A stretch of 64,000 bases of DNA from Methanohalophilus portucalensis (lineage in GTDB: Archaea; Halobacteriota; Methanosarcinia; Methanosarcinales; Methanosarcinaceae), in NCBI RefSeq assembly GCF_002761295.1, contig NZ_CP017881.1, positions 1,797,750 through 1,861,749 on the forward strand. Direction: 5' to 3'. The position numbers were made by a program, and so were the translations under genes. This document shows positions 43,484 through 52,092 of the stretch, in pieces (the first letter of the stretch is position 1; every line of letters starts with the position of its first letter). Under the pieces are notes generated by a model that worked only from the letters and a program-made list of their open reading frames with translations, did no database searches and was not told the DNA's origin.

Positions 43484-43936
43484 TTAATCATCCGTTGTCT
43501 TGAACCCTTTTACCTTTAGATTGAATAGATTATTGCCATTACAATAAAAACTCATTAAATCATCATCTACCTGAATAGAACACGTGGAGTTATTATCACT
43601 TTCAGGTAATAAATCAGCGAGTAATCCTGCCAGTTTACCATTGCCTTTAATGGCTGGCATACTGCCCTTTGAAGAAGATTTTTTGGGTTTGTCATGGAAT
43701 GCAACATTCATCCATATGGATAATTGTTGTTGGCCTTCACTATCAAAAAATGTCAGACTGGCAGGATTGCCATGATATTGTCCTACAATAAGCAGGGTTT
43801 CAGTATCCATACCATACAGTATGTCCTCCAAACCACTTTTACCCCGTGTGACATACTCGCAGTGAAAAAAAGATGCAAGATACTTACAAAGGGTACGGGT
43901 TGGAGGTGAAGGAGAGCGTGATGAGGAAATTAACAT
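43484..43936 (-). CDS. Brix-domain rRNA biogenesis protein (Imp4-like)
   Basis: A 150-residue single Brix domain. The N-terminal MLISSSRSPSPPTRTLCKYL is the family hallmark, followed by YVTRGKSGLEDIL and FHDKPKK. Archaeal versions are reduced relatives of eukaryotic Imp4/Brx1 and probably help rRNA folding or snoRNA pairing. It begins 4 bases after the rpoP stop. Confidence 0.87.
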   Translation of the reverse strand: MLISSSRSPSPPTRTLCKYLASFFHCEYVTRGKSGLEDILYGMDTETLLIVGQYHGNPASLTFFDSEGQQQLSIWMNVAFHDKPKKSSSKGSMPAIKGNGKLAGLLADLLPESDNNSTCSIQVDDDLMSFYCNGNNLFNLKVKGFKTTDD

Positions 43937-43940
43937 CCTC

Positions 43941-44078
43941 TCACTCTGCTTTCAATGTCTTTATAGTGGTAGGTCTTCCTTTTACAAGAATACGATTCCC
44001 ACAATAAGGACAGCGTATTCCGGTGTACTGGTAGTCAATTTCAACTGCTCTCTTACACCGGGTACATTTATAATCCAT
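43941..44078 (-). CDS. rpoP: RNA polymerase subunit P (Rpb12-like)
   Basis: A 45-residue zinc-ribbon protein, [16 protein letters not shown] then [17 protein letters not shown], the archaeal RpoP pattern with CTRC and CPYC knuckles. It binds the Rpb3/Rpb11-like platform of RNA polymerase. It lies 5 bases behind the L37Ae gene. Confidence 0.95.
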   Translation of the reverse strand: MDYKCTRCKRAVEIDYQYTGIRCPYCGNRILVKGRPTTIKTLKAE

Positions 44079-44083
44079 ATATA

Positions 44084-44371
44084 TTACTCAACCTGTTCAA
44101 CTGCCTTTTTAACGGTTCTGGATATCGTTTTGCCCACAGAGGTGGATGGGGTATATGTACCACCGGCAAATGTATGGCCACATTTCCTGCATTCCCATAT
44201 ACCTGTACCGACCCTTTTTACAGTAGGCCTGTCACATTTTACACAGGTATGTGGCATATGTGTCCGTTCTTCGATATCTCCAACAAGTTTACGATCCTTA
44301 CGACCGTATCTTGTACCGTACCTTCCTGCTGAACGGGAAACCCTTCCCTTTTTTGAATACTTTTTTGCCAT
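44084..44371 (-). CDS. rpl37ae: Ribosomal protein eL43 (L37Ae)
   Basis: A 95-residue basic protein with N-terminal [19 protein letters not shown] and a zinc ribbon ([17 protein letters not shown] then [11 protein letters not shown]). Part of the 50S subunit. Conserved neighbour of Rrp42 and RpoP. Confidence 0.97.
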   Translation of the reverse strand: MAKKYSKKGRVSRSAGRYGTRYGRKDRKLVGDIEERTHMPHTCVKCDRPTVKRVGTGIWECRKCGHTFAGGTYTPSTSVGKTISRTVKKAVEQVE

Positions 44372-44414
44372 GATAATTGTCTCCTTGGAGGGTATGATCT
44401 AAAAACCCTGTTAC

Positions 44415-45200
44415 TCATATTTCCAATAAATACTTTTCTCGTATAATCTCGCCTTTTTCCTTCGCGATCTTACTTGCCTTAACAACTTGTGCCGGTGTCA
44501 AACTACCTGAACCACTTTTTTGCATTGAACAAATGGAACCATCCTGATTAGAGGATATGGTAATTCTTGTTTCACATACTGATTCTTCACCATAAGTGGG
44601 ATCTAACAACATTTCATCACCAATCTTGACCAGTGATATACCCACAGGCATTTCACGCACTGGCATGGGGTAATCTTCACCTTTTCCTTCTCTTTCAGAA
44701 GGTACTATTGTGGTCATGAGGGCAGCGATTGCACCCAGGGATGCGGCATCAAGTATATTTCCGGAATTGTTCAGAACATGGACATCAATGAAAACCATCC
44801 ATACCTCTTCGCCTTCCGTAATACAGAGCTTGTTTATATCTATTGCGCCAGATTCCCTTATGCCTCTATCTACAATCCTGGCCATCTCAATAGCTTTCTC
44901 TCTTGGAGGACCTGCTTCAAAGTCAGGTGAAGCAATTGGATTAAGTTCCATACTGGTAATGATAACTCCTTCTGCAGGACTATCGGGGAAAGGAGTACCA
45001 ACCTGCATTTTGACACCCACCATTACCTGGGTATCCCCGTACTGCACCATTGCAGAACCTTCTGCCTTATCGATAATACCTGTTTCAAGAGCAATATCCC
45101 TTAGCTCATCGAATTGGCGACCGTCTTCACGTTCACCCTTGAGCATAAGGTTGTAAATATAATCCCTTTTCAGTCTGGAAATAACCTCACTGCCGCTCAT
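44415..45200 (-). CDS. rrp42: Exosome subunit Rrp42
   Basis: A 261-residue RNase PH-fold protein without the catalytic set, as expected of Rrp42, which pairs with Rrp41 to form the hexameric exosome ring. Motifs: [37 protein letters not shown] and [11 protein letters not shown]. The start at ATG 45200 (MSGSEV) is preferred; GAGGGTGAA lies just before it. It overlaps the end of rrp41 by 14 bases. Confidence 0.95.
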   Translation of the reverse strand: MSGSEVISRLKRDYIYNLMLKGEREDGRQFDELRDIALETGIIDKAEGSAMVQYGDTQVMVGVKMQVGTPFPDSPAEGVIITSMELNPIASPDFEAGPPREKAIEMARIVDRGIRESGAIDINKLCITEGEEVWMVFIDVHVLNNSGNILDAASLGAIAALMTTIVPSEREGKGEDYPMPVREMPVGISLVKIGDEMLLDPTYGEESVCETRITISSNQDGSICSMQKSGSGSLTPAQVVKASKIAKEKGEIIREKYLLEI

Positions 45201-46071
45201 CTTCTTCACCCTCATCCTCTTCGGTTACATCATTTTCATCCGCGTTTTCTGCTTCAGATTCTTCATTGTCGAATGAGTCATCCCTTTCTTCTTCCTCTTC
45301 TTCTGATTCAGGGACTTCTTCTGGAGTTTCCTCTTCAGCTTCTTCGCCTTCTTCATCCTCATTCCCATATCTGGAAACAAGGGCTTCACGCTGAATTTCA
45401 AGAATTTGCTGGCAGCCTTTTTTAACCATCTCCAAGCCTTCTTCAAGTTCTTCAGGAGTAAGGTGGCCATCCATCTGGAGAAGAGTTATTTCCCCATCCT
45501 GGGTCATTGCGACAGGAAGATCAGCCTGACCATAATTATCTTCTGGTTTGTTGAGATCAAGAACAAGCTGCCCATCAACTTTCCCTACTGCACAGGCTGA
45601 AACAAGCCCTTTCATGGGTATGCCAGCATCTGCAAGAGCAAGTGTTGCTGCATTGATAGCAGCGGTCCTGGTCCCTGCATCGGCCTGTAATACTTCTGCG
45701 AATACATCTATTACAGCACCGGGATAATATTGTGTCATCACAACAGGTTCAAAAGCTTCTCCACTGACTTTGGATATCTCAGTACTTCTTCTGCTTGGGC
45801 CCGGTCTTATCCTGTCTTCCACAGAAAAAGAGGCCATATTATACTTGTAGCGCACAAGTACTTCATTGGGTTTCTGCATCCTTCTCGGGTGCAGTTCACG
45901 GGGGCCATAAACTGCTGCAAGCACCTTATTATTTCCCCATTCAAGGTAACATGAGCCATCAGCTCTTGAAAGCACACCCATCTCTACTTTCATGGGTCGG
46001 ATCTCATCAACACGCCTTCCATCAAGGCGGAGACCCTCATCATCAATAAAACGTTCCGGTTTATCACTCAT
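45187..46071 (-). CDS. rrp41: Exosome catalytic subunit Rrp41 with long acidic tail
   Basis: A 294-residue RNase PH-type 3'-5' phosphorolytic nuclease subunit. Core motifs [25 protein letters not shown], [20 protein letters not shown] region and [20 protein letters not shown] are intact. Residues 237-294 form an extra tail in which 36 of 58 residues are Asp or Glu; the core family is about 240 long. The tail may keep the protein soluble in salt or bind a basic partner. It is between Rrp4 and Rrp42. Confidence 0.95.
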   Translation of the reverse strand: MSDKPERFIDDEGLRLDGRRVDEIRPMKVEMGVLSRADGSCYLEWGNNKVLAAVYGPRELHPRRMQKPNEVLVRYKYNMASFSVEDRIRPGPSRRSTEISKVSGEAFEPVVMTQYYPGAVIDVFAEVLQADAGTRTAAINAATLALADAGIPMKGLVSACAVGKVDGQLVLDLNKPEDNYGQADLPVAMTQDGEITLLQMDGHLTPEELEEGLEMVKKGCQQILEIQREALVSRYGNEDEEGEEAEEETPEEVPESEEEEEERDDSFDNEESEAENADENDVTEEDEGEEDERQ

Positions 46072-46120
46072 TACAAGTTCTCCAAAATCCTGCTCAGTAT
46101 ATTAAATATTAAAAGGCCGC

Positions 46121-46888
46121 TCAATTTTCATCTTCATCACTAAGCAGCACATCTACTTTTCGGCAAGCGTCTTCTGTGTAGTCCTTCTTACTACTGGTAA
46201 ATGGTACAGGTTTTTCCTTTTCCTCGATTTCATCGGATTCTTCATAACGCAGGAAAGCACTAATATGGTTGGTCAATCCTGATGTGTGGGATTTATTTTC
46301 GATAATCTCTATGGCCTGTGTCAGCCTGTTCATATCCTCATCTTTACCCTTTAACCATATCCTTCCGTTTTGTCCTATGAAGATGTCACAATTGGATTCC
46401 TTTTTGAGCATTGAAACCATGGATCCATTATGACCGATGATACGTGGAACCTTCGTAGTGGATACATCTATAATCCTGCCTTCATCCAGACGGCGAAGAC
46501 CTCGATCCTTCATTGAAAGTTCCACTTTCATGGAAGTATTAACATCTTTTATACGCAAAATCGCACAATCCCCGATGTCTATTTCCTTTCGCATCATTGA
46601 ACTATCCACCCTTTTGGGATATTCAGATACATGAAGAAGTCCGTCATAAGGGGAGCCGATATCAAATATCCAGTTTGAAGAAGTAACTTCTATTACATAA
46701 CCGATCACATAATCCCTGGGGGACGGTATGTACTTGCCTGAAAAAGGAACAACTGTTACACGGTTTTTATCATTGGCTACCCCGTAGAACAGTGAGTATA
46801 CTTTGCCTTCATGCACATACGTACCTGTTCCAGCTTGCTTTTCATTTTCGGAAAGCATCTGACCGGGATAAACGATTTTGCGTTTCAT
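46121..46888 (-). CDS. rrp4: Exosome RNA-binding cap subunit Rrp4
   Basis: A 255-residue protein: N-terminal domain (KRKIVYPGQML), an S1 domain (about 60-135, GYVIEVTSSNWIFDIGSPYDG), and a KH domain with the GHNGSMVSMLKKE loop (about 147-210). It forms the cap that feeds RNA into the exosome ring. A Lys/Glu-rich tail follows the KH domain. Confidence 0.95.
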   Translation of the reverse strand: MKRKIVYPGQMLSENEKQAGTGTYVHEGKVYSLFYGVANDKNRVTVVPFSGKYIPSPRDYVIGYVIEVTSSNWIFDIGSPYDGLLHVSEYPKRVDSSMMRKEIDIGDCAILRIKDVNTSMKVELSMKDRGLRRLDEGRIIDVSTTKVPRIIGHNGSMVSMLKKESNCDIFIGQNGRIWLKGKDEDMNRLTQAIEIIENKSHTSGLTNHISAFLRYEESDEIEEKEKPVPFTSSKKDYTEDACRKVDVLLSDEDEN

Positions 46889-46900
46889 CCTGAAATCTCC

Positions 46901-47593
46901 TTATAAGAGCTCAGTCTCAGCATCGCCTTTTGTGAGCCTGTTAATAAGACCATAAAAATCATTCTGCAATCCTGCGGGCATCCTGACTACAGCTGTCCAG
47001 GAACCATCATTTTCCCATTTATCTTTTACAAGGGTTCCGAAATTTGCTATTTCACCGTAAGATTTAGCTGCATATGAAGGAGGAACCTGTACCTTAACAT
47101 CGACCTCTTCAAACCTGATAGGGATTATTGGACGAATTGCTTTCATCACAGTTTTTACCTGCTCATCAACACTTTTGAGAGGATCAATATGTACTTTTGC
47201 TTCTTCCATTGCAGTTTTAATACGGGCCGGTGGATGAGGTGCACGCGTTTGCGGATTAAGCGCATTATGAGCAATAATGCTTACAACCTGCTTTGTCTTT
47301 TCTTCAAGGAAATGTTTTCTCTGCTCCTGGGTAAGCTGTAATTCTCCATGCATTATGATGTTGCCTGCAACTTCATAAACATCATCCGTACCAAAACTGT
47401 TAATGATATCGGATTCTGCTGCATGGTCTCCTTTCTTTGCATCGGAGAAAATATCTTCAACAGCAAGAATTGTCTCCAGCTTTACATCATTTCCTTGCCT
47501 GTACTCAAGAGCACCATCCGGGTCAACCAACACTTCAAAATGGTTACTACCTTTCTTAAGACGGGCAATTAAAGCTTCATCAAGAGATACCAT
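46901..47593 (-). CDS. Ribosome maturation protein SBDS
   Basis: A 230-residue SBDS protein with three domains: FYSH-like N-terminus (about 1-90, FEVLVDPDGALEYRQG), helical middle (VVSIIAHNALNPQTRAPHPPAR) and ferredoxin-like C-terminus (PIIPIRFEEVDVKVQVPPSYA). It helps release the anti-association factor aIF6 from new 50S subunits. It is 12 bases ahead of rrp4. Confidence 0.96.
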   Translation of the reverse strand: MVSLDEALIARLKKGSNHFEVLVDPDGALEYRQGNDVKLETILAVEDIFSDAKKGDHAAESDIINSFGTDDVYEVAGNIIMHGELQLTQEQRKHFLEEKTKQVVSIIAHNALNPQTRAPHPPARIKTAMEEAKVHIDPLKSVDEQVKTVMKAIRPIIPIRFEEVDVKVQVPPSYAAKSYGEIANFGTLVKDKWENDGSWTAVVRMPAGLQNDFYGLINRLTKGDAETELL

Positions 47594-47616
47594 AATTTTT
47601 CACACCTTTACTGGAT

Positions 47617-48387
47617 TTACTGTTCTGCTTCTTCATCTTCTGCTTCTTCGGTTTCATCTTTGTGGTTTTCAAGTATCCGCTCCACATAGGATTCAACCTG
47701 CTGACTGGAATATTTGGAGAACATCTTATCTTCCACTTTCACCACACCGACTTCCAGAGTGGATGCATCCAGTTTCATGTCTGAAGCATTGTAAAGGGCT
47801 TCCATACCAAGCATAATAGCTTCATCCAGATCCATTCCGTCCTTGTATTTTTCTTCGAAAACTTCCATGAAGGCGTTTCTACCTGCACCGATCGCTGTTG
47901 CCTTATATTCAAGTAGTGCTCCGCTTGGATCTGTTTCAAAGAGTTTTGGTGTGGAGCCATCAACACCTGCTATTAAAAGAGCTGTTCCATAAGGACGTAC
48001 GCCTCCGTACTGAGTGTAGGTCTGCTTGTGATCACAAATCTTCTTTGAGAGCACATCAACGCTTATAGGCTCATCATAGGAGACAACATTAACCTGTGCT
48101 TCTACTCTGGCACGATCTACAAGAGCACGTGCATCAGCTACAAGTCCTGAAGTAGCTACCCCGATATGTTCATCAATCTGGAATATCTTTTCAATGGATT
48201 CAGCTTCAATCAAATGACTGGTAATTCTTTTGTCCACCAGGAGGACTACACCGTCACGGGCTTTGATTCCAGCAGCTGTGGTTCCTCTCTTTACTGCCTC
48301 ACGGGCGTATTCTACCTGAAATAATCTGCCATCAGGACTAAAAACCGTGATCGCTCTATCATAACCCATTTGTGGTGCCATCTGCAT
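47617..48387 (-). CDS. psmA: Proteasome subunit alpha
   Basis: A 256-residue alpha subunit of the 20S proteasome: [20 protein letters not shown] (gate and N-terminal helix), [16 protein letters not shown], and [13 protein letters not shown]. The acidic C-terminus ([14 protein letters not shown]) extends past the usual end. The first ATG is kept because AGGAGA lies 10 bases before; the ATG two codons on is possible. It has its own promoter. Confidence 0.97.
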   Translation of the reverse strand: MQMAPQMGYDRAITVFSPDGRLFQVEYAREAVKRGTTAAGIKARDGVVLLVDKRITSHLIEAESIEKIFQIDEHIGVATSGLVADARALVDRARVEAQVNVVSYDEPISVDVLSKKICDHKQTYTQYGGVRPYGTALLIAGVDGSTPKLFETDPSGALLEYKATAIGAGRNAFMEVFEEKYKDGMDLDEAIMLGMEALYNASDMKLDASTLEVGVVKVEDKMFSKYSSQQVESYVERILENHKDETEEAEDEEAEQ

Positions 48388-48435
48388 TTCGTATCTATCT
48401 CCTATTAATTCTTATGCACGTGGTATCGATAACAA

Positions 48436-48450
48436 CGTATAATATAGTTT
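48436..48450 (-). promoter_or_regulatory. Internal promoter before psmA
   Basis: On the minus strand AAACTATATTATACG is a TATA-like box about 50 bases before the psmA ATG. The 71-base gap here is one of the few breaks in the super-operon, so psmA and the exosome genes can be transcribed apart from L15e and RNase P genes. Confidence 0.5.
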
Positions 48451-48458
48451 CTATCCAT

Positions 48459-48827
48459 TTATATGTGTTTGTCGTCAGGGACGCTATATGAATCCCTTTT
48501 TTCAATGTACTTTTCGGTTGCCGATCGCACAGTACCTGCAATTCCAAGCACATTTACAATTGCAGGATAACCACCTACTTTTGTAATTGTAGCAAGTATA
48601 GCCCGGGTCAGGTCTTCTGAACCTCGCTTGCAGCGAAGTATACCCATATTATCATTAAAATCAAGCAGCCTGATACCGGCCTGACTTGAACCAAAGTCGC
48701 CAATTAATGCAGCGGAATTGGAAAATATCTCATTGAGCAAATCCTCCCGTGAAACCCGCACCTCACATATTAATTCCAGTGCAAGATACCTTTTCGGGTC
48801 CCGAAGAGTAGGAGGGAGTACTTTCAT
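48459..48827 (-). CDS. rnp2: RNase P protein component 2 (Pop5)
   Basis: A 122-residue Pop5 homologue: MKVLPPTLRDPKRYLALELI, then SQAGIRLLDFNDNMGILRCKRG. It pairs with Rpp30 in RNase P, which trims tRNA 5' ends. The ATG overlaps the Rpp30 stop (ATGA), so the two subunits are translationally coupled. Confidence 0.93.
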   Translation of the reverse strand: MKVLPPTLRDPKRYLALELICEVRVSREDLLNEIFSNSAALIGDFGSSQAGIRLLDFNDNMGILRCKRGSEDLTRAILATITKVGGYPAIVNVLGIAGTVRSATEKYIEKRDSYSVPDDKHI

Positions 48828-49540
48828 TGACAAAGCTCCTGACTATTGTATTGAATAATGCGAACACCTTGCGGAGTTGAGGTATTTCTTCTGTTGCGTT
48901 TGATGATTCCTTCCGGAATAGTACTCAAAGCTGCATTTGCTTCATCCTCTTCCATACCGAACAACCCGGCAAGCGCAATCATTTCCCGGGGAGCCCGCAT
49001 GTCATAGCAGGACATTGCATTGCTCGTAAGTATTGTGGGAACATTGTATTTTCTTGCAAGCTGTAAATTTTTCCTGAAATGTCCCAGAGCATGTACCCGC
49101 CTTCCACCCCTCTGGTTGATTATAGCATCAAGGTTGAATGCGATTGCCACTTCATTATCGTGGGCTGATTTTGCAAGGACATGATTAAAACCATTGTCTC
49201 TGCCGGTGGGAAGATTAGTCAGGACATCTACATTGGGATTTTCTACTGCACTGCGATTTATGGATTCACTGCCCCCATGAACCACAAGAACATCTACTTT
49301 CTTACGAAACTTCCCAACAAAACCATGAAGTTTTGAAGAATTACGGACTTCTATTTCCACACCCTGAACCAGTTCTATACCTTCATGCGAACCATCAGAT
49401 GGTGGTTCCTTATCAATATGATTCGTTATACCAATTCCTGAATATCCAAGATGGTTTGCAACTGAAAGCATCTGGTTTACAGAACTTGAACCATCCGGAA
49501 GCACATGGACATTCAAGTCATAATAATCAGATCTGCTCAA
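48824..49540 (-). CDS. rnp3: RNase P protein component 3 (Rpp30)
   Basis: A 238-residue TIM-barrel-like Rpp30: YYDLNVHVLPDGSSSVNQML, the GYSGIGITNH strand, FNLDAIINQRGGRR and ILTSNAMSCYDMRAPREM. TTG 49540 is taken as start because GGAGGA lies 5 bases before it; an ATG 21 bases further upstream has no site. It overlaps the previous gene's end by 14 bases. Confidence 0.92.
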   Translation of the reverse strand: MSRSDYYDLNVHVLPDGSSSVNQMLSVANHLGYSGIGITNHIDKEPPSDGSHEGIELVQGVEIEVRNSSKLHGFVGKFRKKVDVLVVHGGSESINRSAVENPNVDVLTNLPTGRDNGFNHVLAKSAHDNEVAIAFNLDAIINQRGGRRVHALGHFRKNLQLARKYNVPTILTSNAMSCYDMRAPREMIALAGLFGMEEDEANAALSTIPEGIIKRNRRNTSTPQGVRIIQYNSQELCQ

Positions 49541-49982
49541 AAAAATCCTCCAGCATTTCAAGGGCCTTATTCCTGTCTTTAGGATAAGTGGCGATTTTTA
49601 TTTTGACAGCAATCGCATCAGAAGATGATTCTGCAACAAGTTTTCCAGAATATGCTTTCTGCTTGCTAAATCGTAGATGCAACATCAGCTGATCATCAAG
49701 ACGCTCATCAAGTTGGCGAACAAGTTCATCTCTTTGGGATTTAGATAATTCCGAAACCAAGCGGTCCATAAAAGCGGAAGTTTCAGCCTTGCGCTTAAGA
49801 TCCAGACTATACAAAGCCATCGGGTTACCGTAATGTCCATCCACAACCAGATAATTTATCTGATTATCGATATCCGGGGAGTTACGGATAACATCCGGTA
49901 AAAGAAATTTCAGGGCAGAGATTACTCTGTCCCTGTCTTCGGTTGCATGCGCAGTTACGCGCAATGTTATATAGTGAATCAC
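49527..49982 (-). CDS. RNA-binding protein, COG1325 family
   Basis: A 151-residue protein of the archaeal RNA-binding family PF01877 (COG1325), always near L15e and RNase P genes. Visible blocks: [37 protein letters not shown], and [13 protein letters not shown]. It starts with GTG overlapping the L15e stop (GTGA). The precise target RNA is unknown. Confidence 0.88.
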   Translation of the reverse strand: MIHYITLRVTAHATEDRDRVISALKFLLPDVIRNSPDIDNQINYLVVDGHYGNPMALYSLDLKRKAETSAFMDRLVSELSKSQRDELVRQLDERLDDQLMLHLRFSKQKAYSGKLVAESSSDAIAVKIKIATYPKDRNKALEMLEDFFEQI

Positions 49983-50569
49983 TTGCCCTGGTTATTGTTG
50001 GACCGGACACTCGGCCTGGTTTTCTCCGTACCGGTTCCTTTACTGCGCATACCTCGACTCTTTCTTCCTGCGCTTGTTTTTCCACGGAAGGTACGTCCGC
50101 GGCTGGAACTGTCACACACCCAGTTGAGGTCCTTGTCTTTAACAATGGCAGGATGGAATGGATCCACAAGAATTGCTTCGAACCATTTGTTCTTTCCGTC
50201 TTCTCCTACCCAGTAAGAGTTGAGTACTTCCATGTTAGGATGGCGGCGTGAAGCCCTTTCCTCGGCAATTCTCTGGAGACTCTTTTCTCCAGTGATCTTA
50301 TTTTTACCCATGTGCTGGGTCCTTCTTCCACGCATATAACGTGAATTACGCCTGCTTCCACGATGTACCTTTACACGTACGACTGTGATTCCCTGTTTTG
50401 CCTTATACCCAAGGGAACGTGCACGGTCTACACGGGTAGGCCTTTTTACACGGGTTACTGAGCCTTCACGTCTCCATTCCTGGAGTCTTTCCCATCTGAG
50501 ATCCTTTACATAAGAATCATCAGGCCTTTTCCATGCGTCTCTTACATAACTGTAAAATGATTTTGACAT
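49979..50569 (-). CDS. rpl15e: Ribosomal protein eL15
   Basis: A 196-residue basic protein: [54 protein letters not shown], and a Lys/Arg-rich tail. It belongs to the 50S subunit. GGTGA precedes ATG 50569. It is the first gene of the super-operon and has a structured leader. Confidence 0.97.
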   Translation of the reverse strand: MSKSFYSYVRDAWKRPDDSYVKDLRWERLQEWRREGSVTRVKRPTRVDRARSLGYKAKQGITVVRVKVHRGSRRNSRYMRGRRTQHMGKNKITGEKSLQRIAEERASRRHPNMEVLNSYWVGEDGKNKWFEAILVDPFHPAIVKDKDLNWVCDSSSRGRTFRGKTSAGRKSRGMRSKGTGTEKTRPSVRSNNNQGK

Positions 50570-50621
50570 TATTTCACCTTGTTTCATTCATTGACGGTTC
50601 AGCCATAAAGGCCACACTCCA

Positions 50622-50680
50622 ACGGGATTTTTCCCGTAGATGAAACACGCCGCTAATACGACGGCAATATGATTTAAAGG
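50622..50680 (-). promoter_or_regulatory. Promoter and leader hairpins of the L15e super-operon
   Basis: A TATA-like CCTTTAAATCATA on the minus strand (about 50669-50681) should start an mRNA near 50650, leaving about 80 nt of leader. The leader holds a perfect ACGGGA/TCCCGT hairpin with a 4-nt loop (50622-50637). A second weak pairing, GCCG/CGGC, lies at the upstream edge. Ribosomal leaders are often sites of autoregulation, but nothing here proves it. Confidence 0.45.
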
Positions 50681-50707
50681 TTTGTGTTACAAAAGAAAAG
50701 AAAAACG

Positions 50708-50907
50708 TGGGGCTGGTGAGATTCGAACTCACGATCGACGGGTCTCTCCGAACAACTGCGCTTAGCAGCTTTGACTGTTCTTATGAACACATATCAGTGC
50801 TCCAACGGTTCCTCACTGGCAAACCCCGTCGGGCAAGCCTCAGTAGACCCGTTGTTCATCATTTATCCGCTGGAGCCCGTCGCCATTCCTGGCTAGGCCA
50901 CAGCCCC
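50708..50907 (-). tRNA. tRNA-Trp (CCA) with intron
   Basis: Exon 1 is 50870-50907 and exon 2 is 50708-50743. Joined they give a 74-nt cloverleaf: acceptor GGGGCTG/CAGCCCC, anticodon stem ACGGG/CCCGT, loop CTCCAGA with anticodon CCA (50871-50873), T arm GTGAG/CTCAC, discriminator A. The junctions form a bulge-helix-bulge: 3-nt bulges AGC and AGA flank the 4-bp helix CTCC/GGAG, the substrate of archaeal tRNA endonuclease. CCA tail not encoded. Confidence 0.96.
50744..50869 (-). ncRNA. Box C/D guide RNA within the tRNA-Trp intron
   Basis: The 126-nt intron has box C ATGATGA (50856-50862), D' CTGA (50840-50843), C' GTGAGGA (50810-50816) and D CTGA (50794-50797). The D guide pairs over 10 bp with GCTCCAGCGG across the 5' splice site; the fifth base from box D faces C34. 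The D' guide pairs over 8 bp with AGACCCGT at the 3' junction; its fifth base faces residue 39. These are the same two 2'-O-methylation positions known for the haloarchaeal tRNA-Trp intron. Confidence 0.92.
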
Positions 50908-50950
50908 GCAAAACACGTTGCATGAAACGTGTAAGCATCCACCCAATACA

Positions 50951-50974
50951 CCTCATATATAATATATTTACCGG
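50951..50974 (-). promoter_or_regulatory. Promoter of tRNA-Trp
   Basis: The minus strand reads GGTAAATATATTATATATG, a strong TATA box 44-60 bases before the tRNA. The short leader between holds a 7-bp hairpin, ACACGTT/AACGTGT (50913-50932), next to the RNase P cleavage site. Confidence 0.6.
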
Positions 50975-51010
50975 TGCAGAGGCGGATAACCTGGCAAATA
51001 TGTAATGAAT

Positions 51011-52075
51011 TTAATCATAATCTTCAAGCAGATCTGCCAGTTCAATGCAAATCTTCTCCACCTGTGCTGTCATTTCCTGACGAGAGTGGCCCAACAAACG
51101 TCCCATATAAAAGGCCCCTCCTGCACCGACTCCTTCTTTCACATAGCCCTTTTCATACTGCTGGAGGCCTACAAGTTTAGATTTGCCAAATCCAAGATCT
51201 TCAGCAAACATATCTACTCCTATTTGTTTTGCCAAATCACGGAAATTTGCAGTTTCATCATTTGCCACATAGCTAGTAGTAACAATGGAAAGATTACTCG
51301 TATCCATTCCCATATGTTTTATGATACTGAATACGGCAGCCATCTGTGTTCCACCTGCAAGAATTACACGTGTACCATTACCTATACCGGAAACAAGTCC
51401 GGCAACCGCAGGCATCATGGGATCCCCCACACAGCGTACAGCTTCAAGAGGATCCTGCCTGAGTTTTCCGTGAGTGATATCTGAAGACTCAAGAGCTTGC
51501 TTTACAACCTGTGCTTTCAGTCCTATAGGATTCACTGAAGCACTACTACTCACTTTTCCATCATATCCCAGAGCGTTAAGAACCGCCTGAGCTGTTGTCG
51601 TCCCACCGGGAATACTCTCCCCAATAACTATGAAATCAGACTTTCCTTTGAGGTTCTTACCTGTTTCTTCTGCACGTTTGAAAACGGTGTGCGGATCATC
51701 TACTGCGATTTTATTACGTATATCCGCCCCTGCAGGAACTTCAAGGTCTATCATAGGTACTTTCGGAGTGAGTTTCATACCCGCACGCACAAACACATGA
51801 GGAACTCCCGTAGTAACCAGAACGGCCCGGGTAGTAAGCCCTGGCGTAGGAGTGTTAAAAGGAGGAGTCATAGGCAGAACGGGAACACTTATGATATTCC
51901 CCGTTTCCAGCACTTCAGCATCTCCTGCAGGAGTATAATCTGTCAGTTTGGCACTCTTTCCTGCGGCTGAAAGACCCTCTATATATGCAGTTTCAGTGTT
52001 GGAAAGCACGCATACGAAAAGAGGCTTTTCAGGTACATCTTTATGTCCAGGTAGGAATGAATCCATAATTACCAC
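51011..52075 (-). CDS. cobT: CobT-like nicotinate-nucleotide phosphoribosyltransferase (archaeal type)
   Basis: A 354-residue protein of the archaeal CobT-like family (COG2038): SNTETAYIEGLSAAGKSAKL, GESIPGGTTTAQAVLNALG, DPMMPAVAGLVSGIG and VILAGGTQMAAVFSI. The family activates the lower-ligand base of cobamides by transfer of ribose phosphate from a nicotinate nucleotide. In methanogens the base is usually 5-hydroxybenzimidazole or similar. It lies 17 bases after proS. Confidence 0.87.
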   Translation of the reverse strand: MVIMDSFLPGHKDVPEKPLFVCVLSNTETAYIEGLSAAGKSAKLTDYTPAGDAEVLETGNIISVPVLPMTPPFNTPTPGLTTRAVLVTTGVPHVFVRAGMKLTPKVPMIDLEVPAGADIRNKIAVDDPHTVFKRAEETGKNLKGKSDFIVIGESIPGGTTTAQAVLNALGYDGKVSSSASVNPIGLKAQVVKQALESSDITHGKLRQDPLEAVRCVGDPMMPAVAGLVSGIGNGTRVILAGGTQMAAVFSIIKHMGMDTSNLSIVTTSYVANDETANFRDLAKQIGVDMFAEDLGFGKSKLVGLQQYEKGYVKEGVGAGGAFYMGRLLGHSRQEMTAQVEKICIELADLLEDYD

Positions 52076-52092
52076 TGTTTTATTTTATAAAT

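Noticed and set aside
45114..45425. Plus-strand frame opposite rrp41
   Set aside because: It mirrors the acidic-tail coding region and is rich in Leu/His only because of the GAA/GAG repeats on the other strand.
50707..50925. Plus-strand frame of 72 codons
   Set aside because: It covers the tRNA-Trp gene and its intron, which explain the sequence fully.
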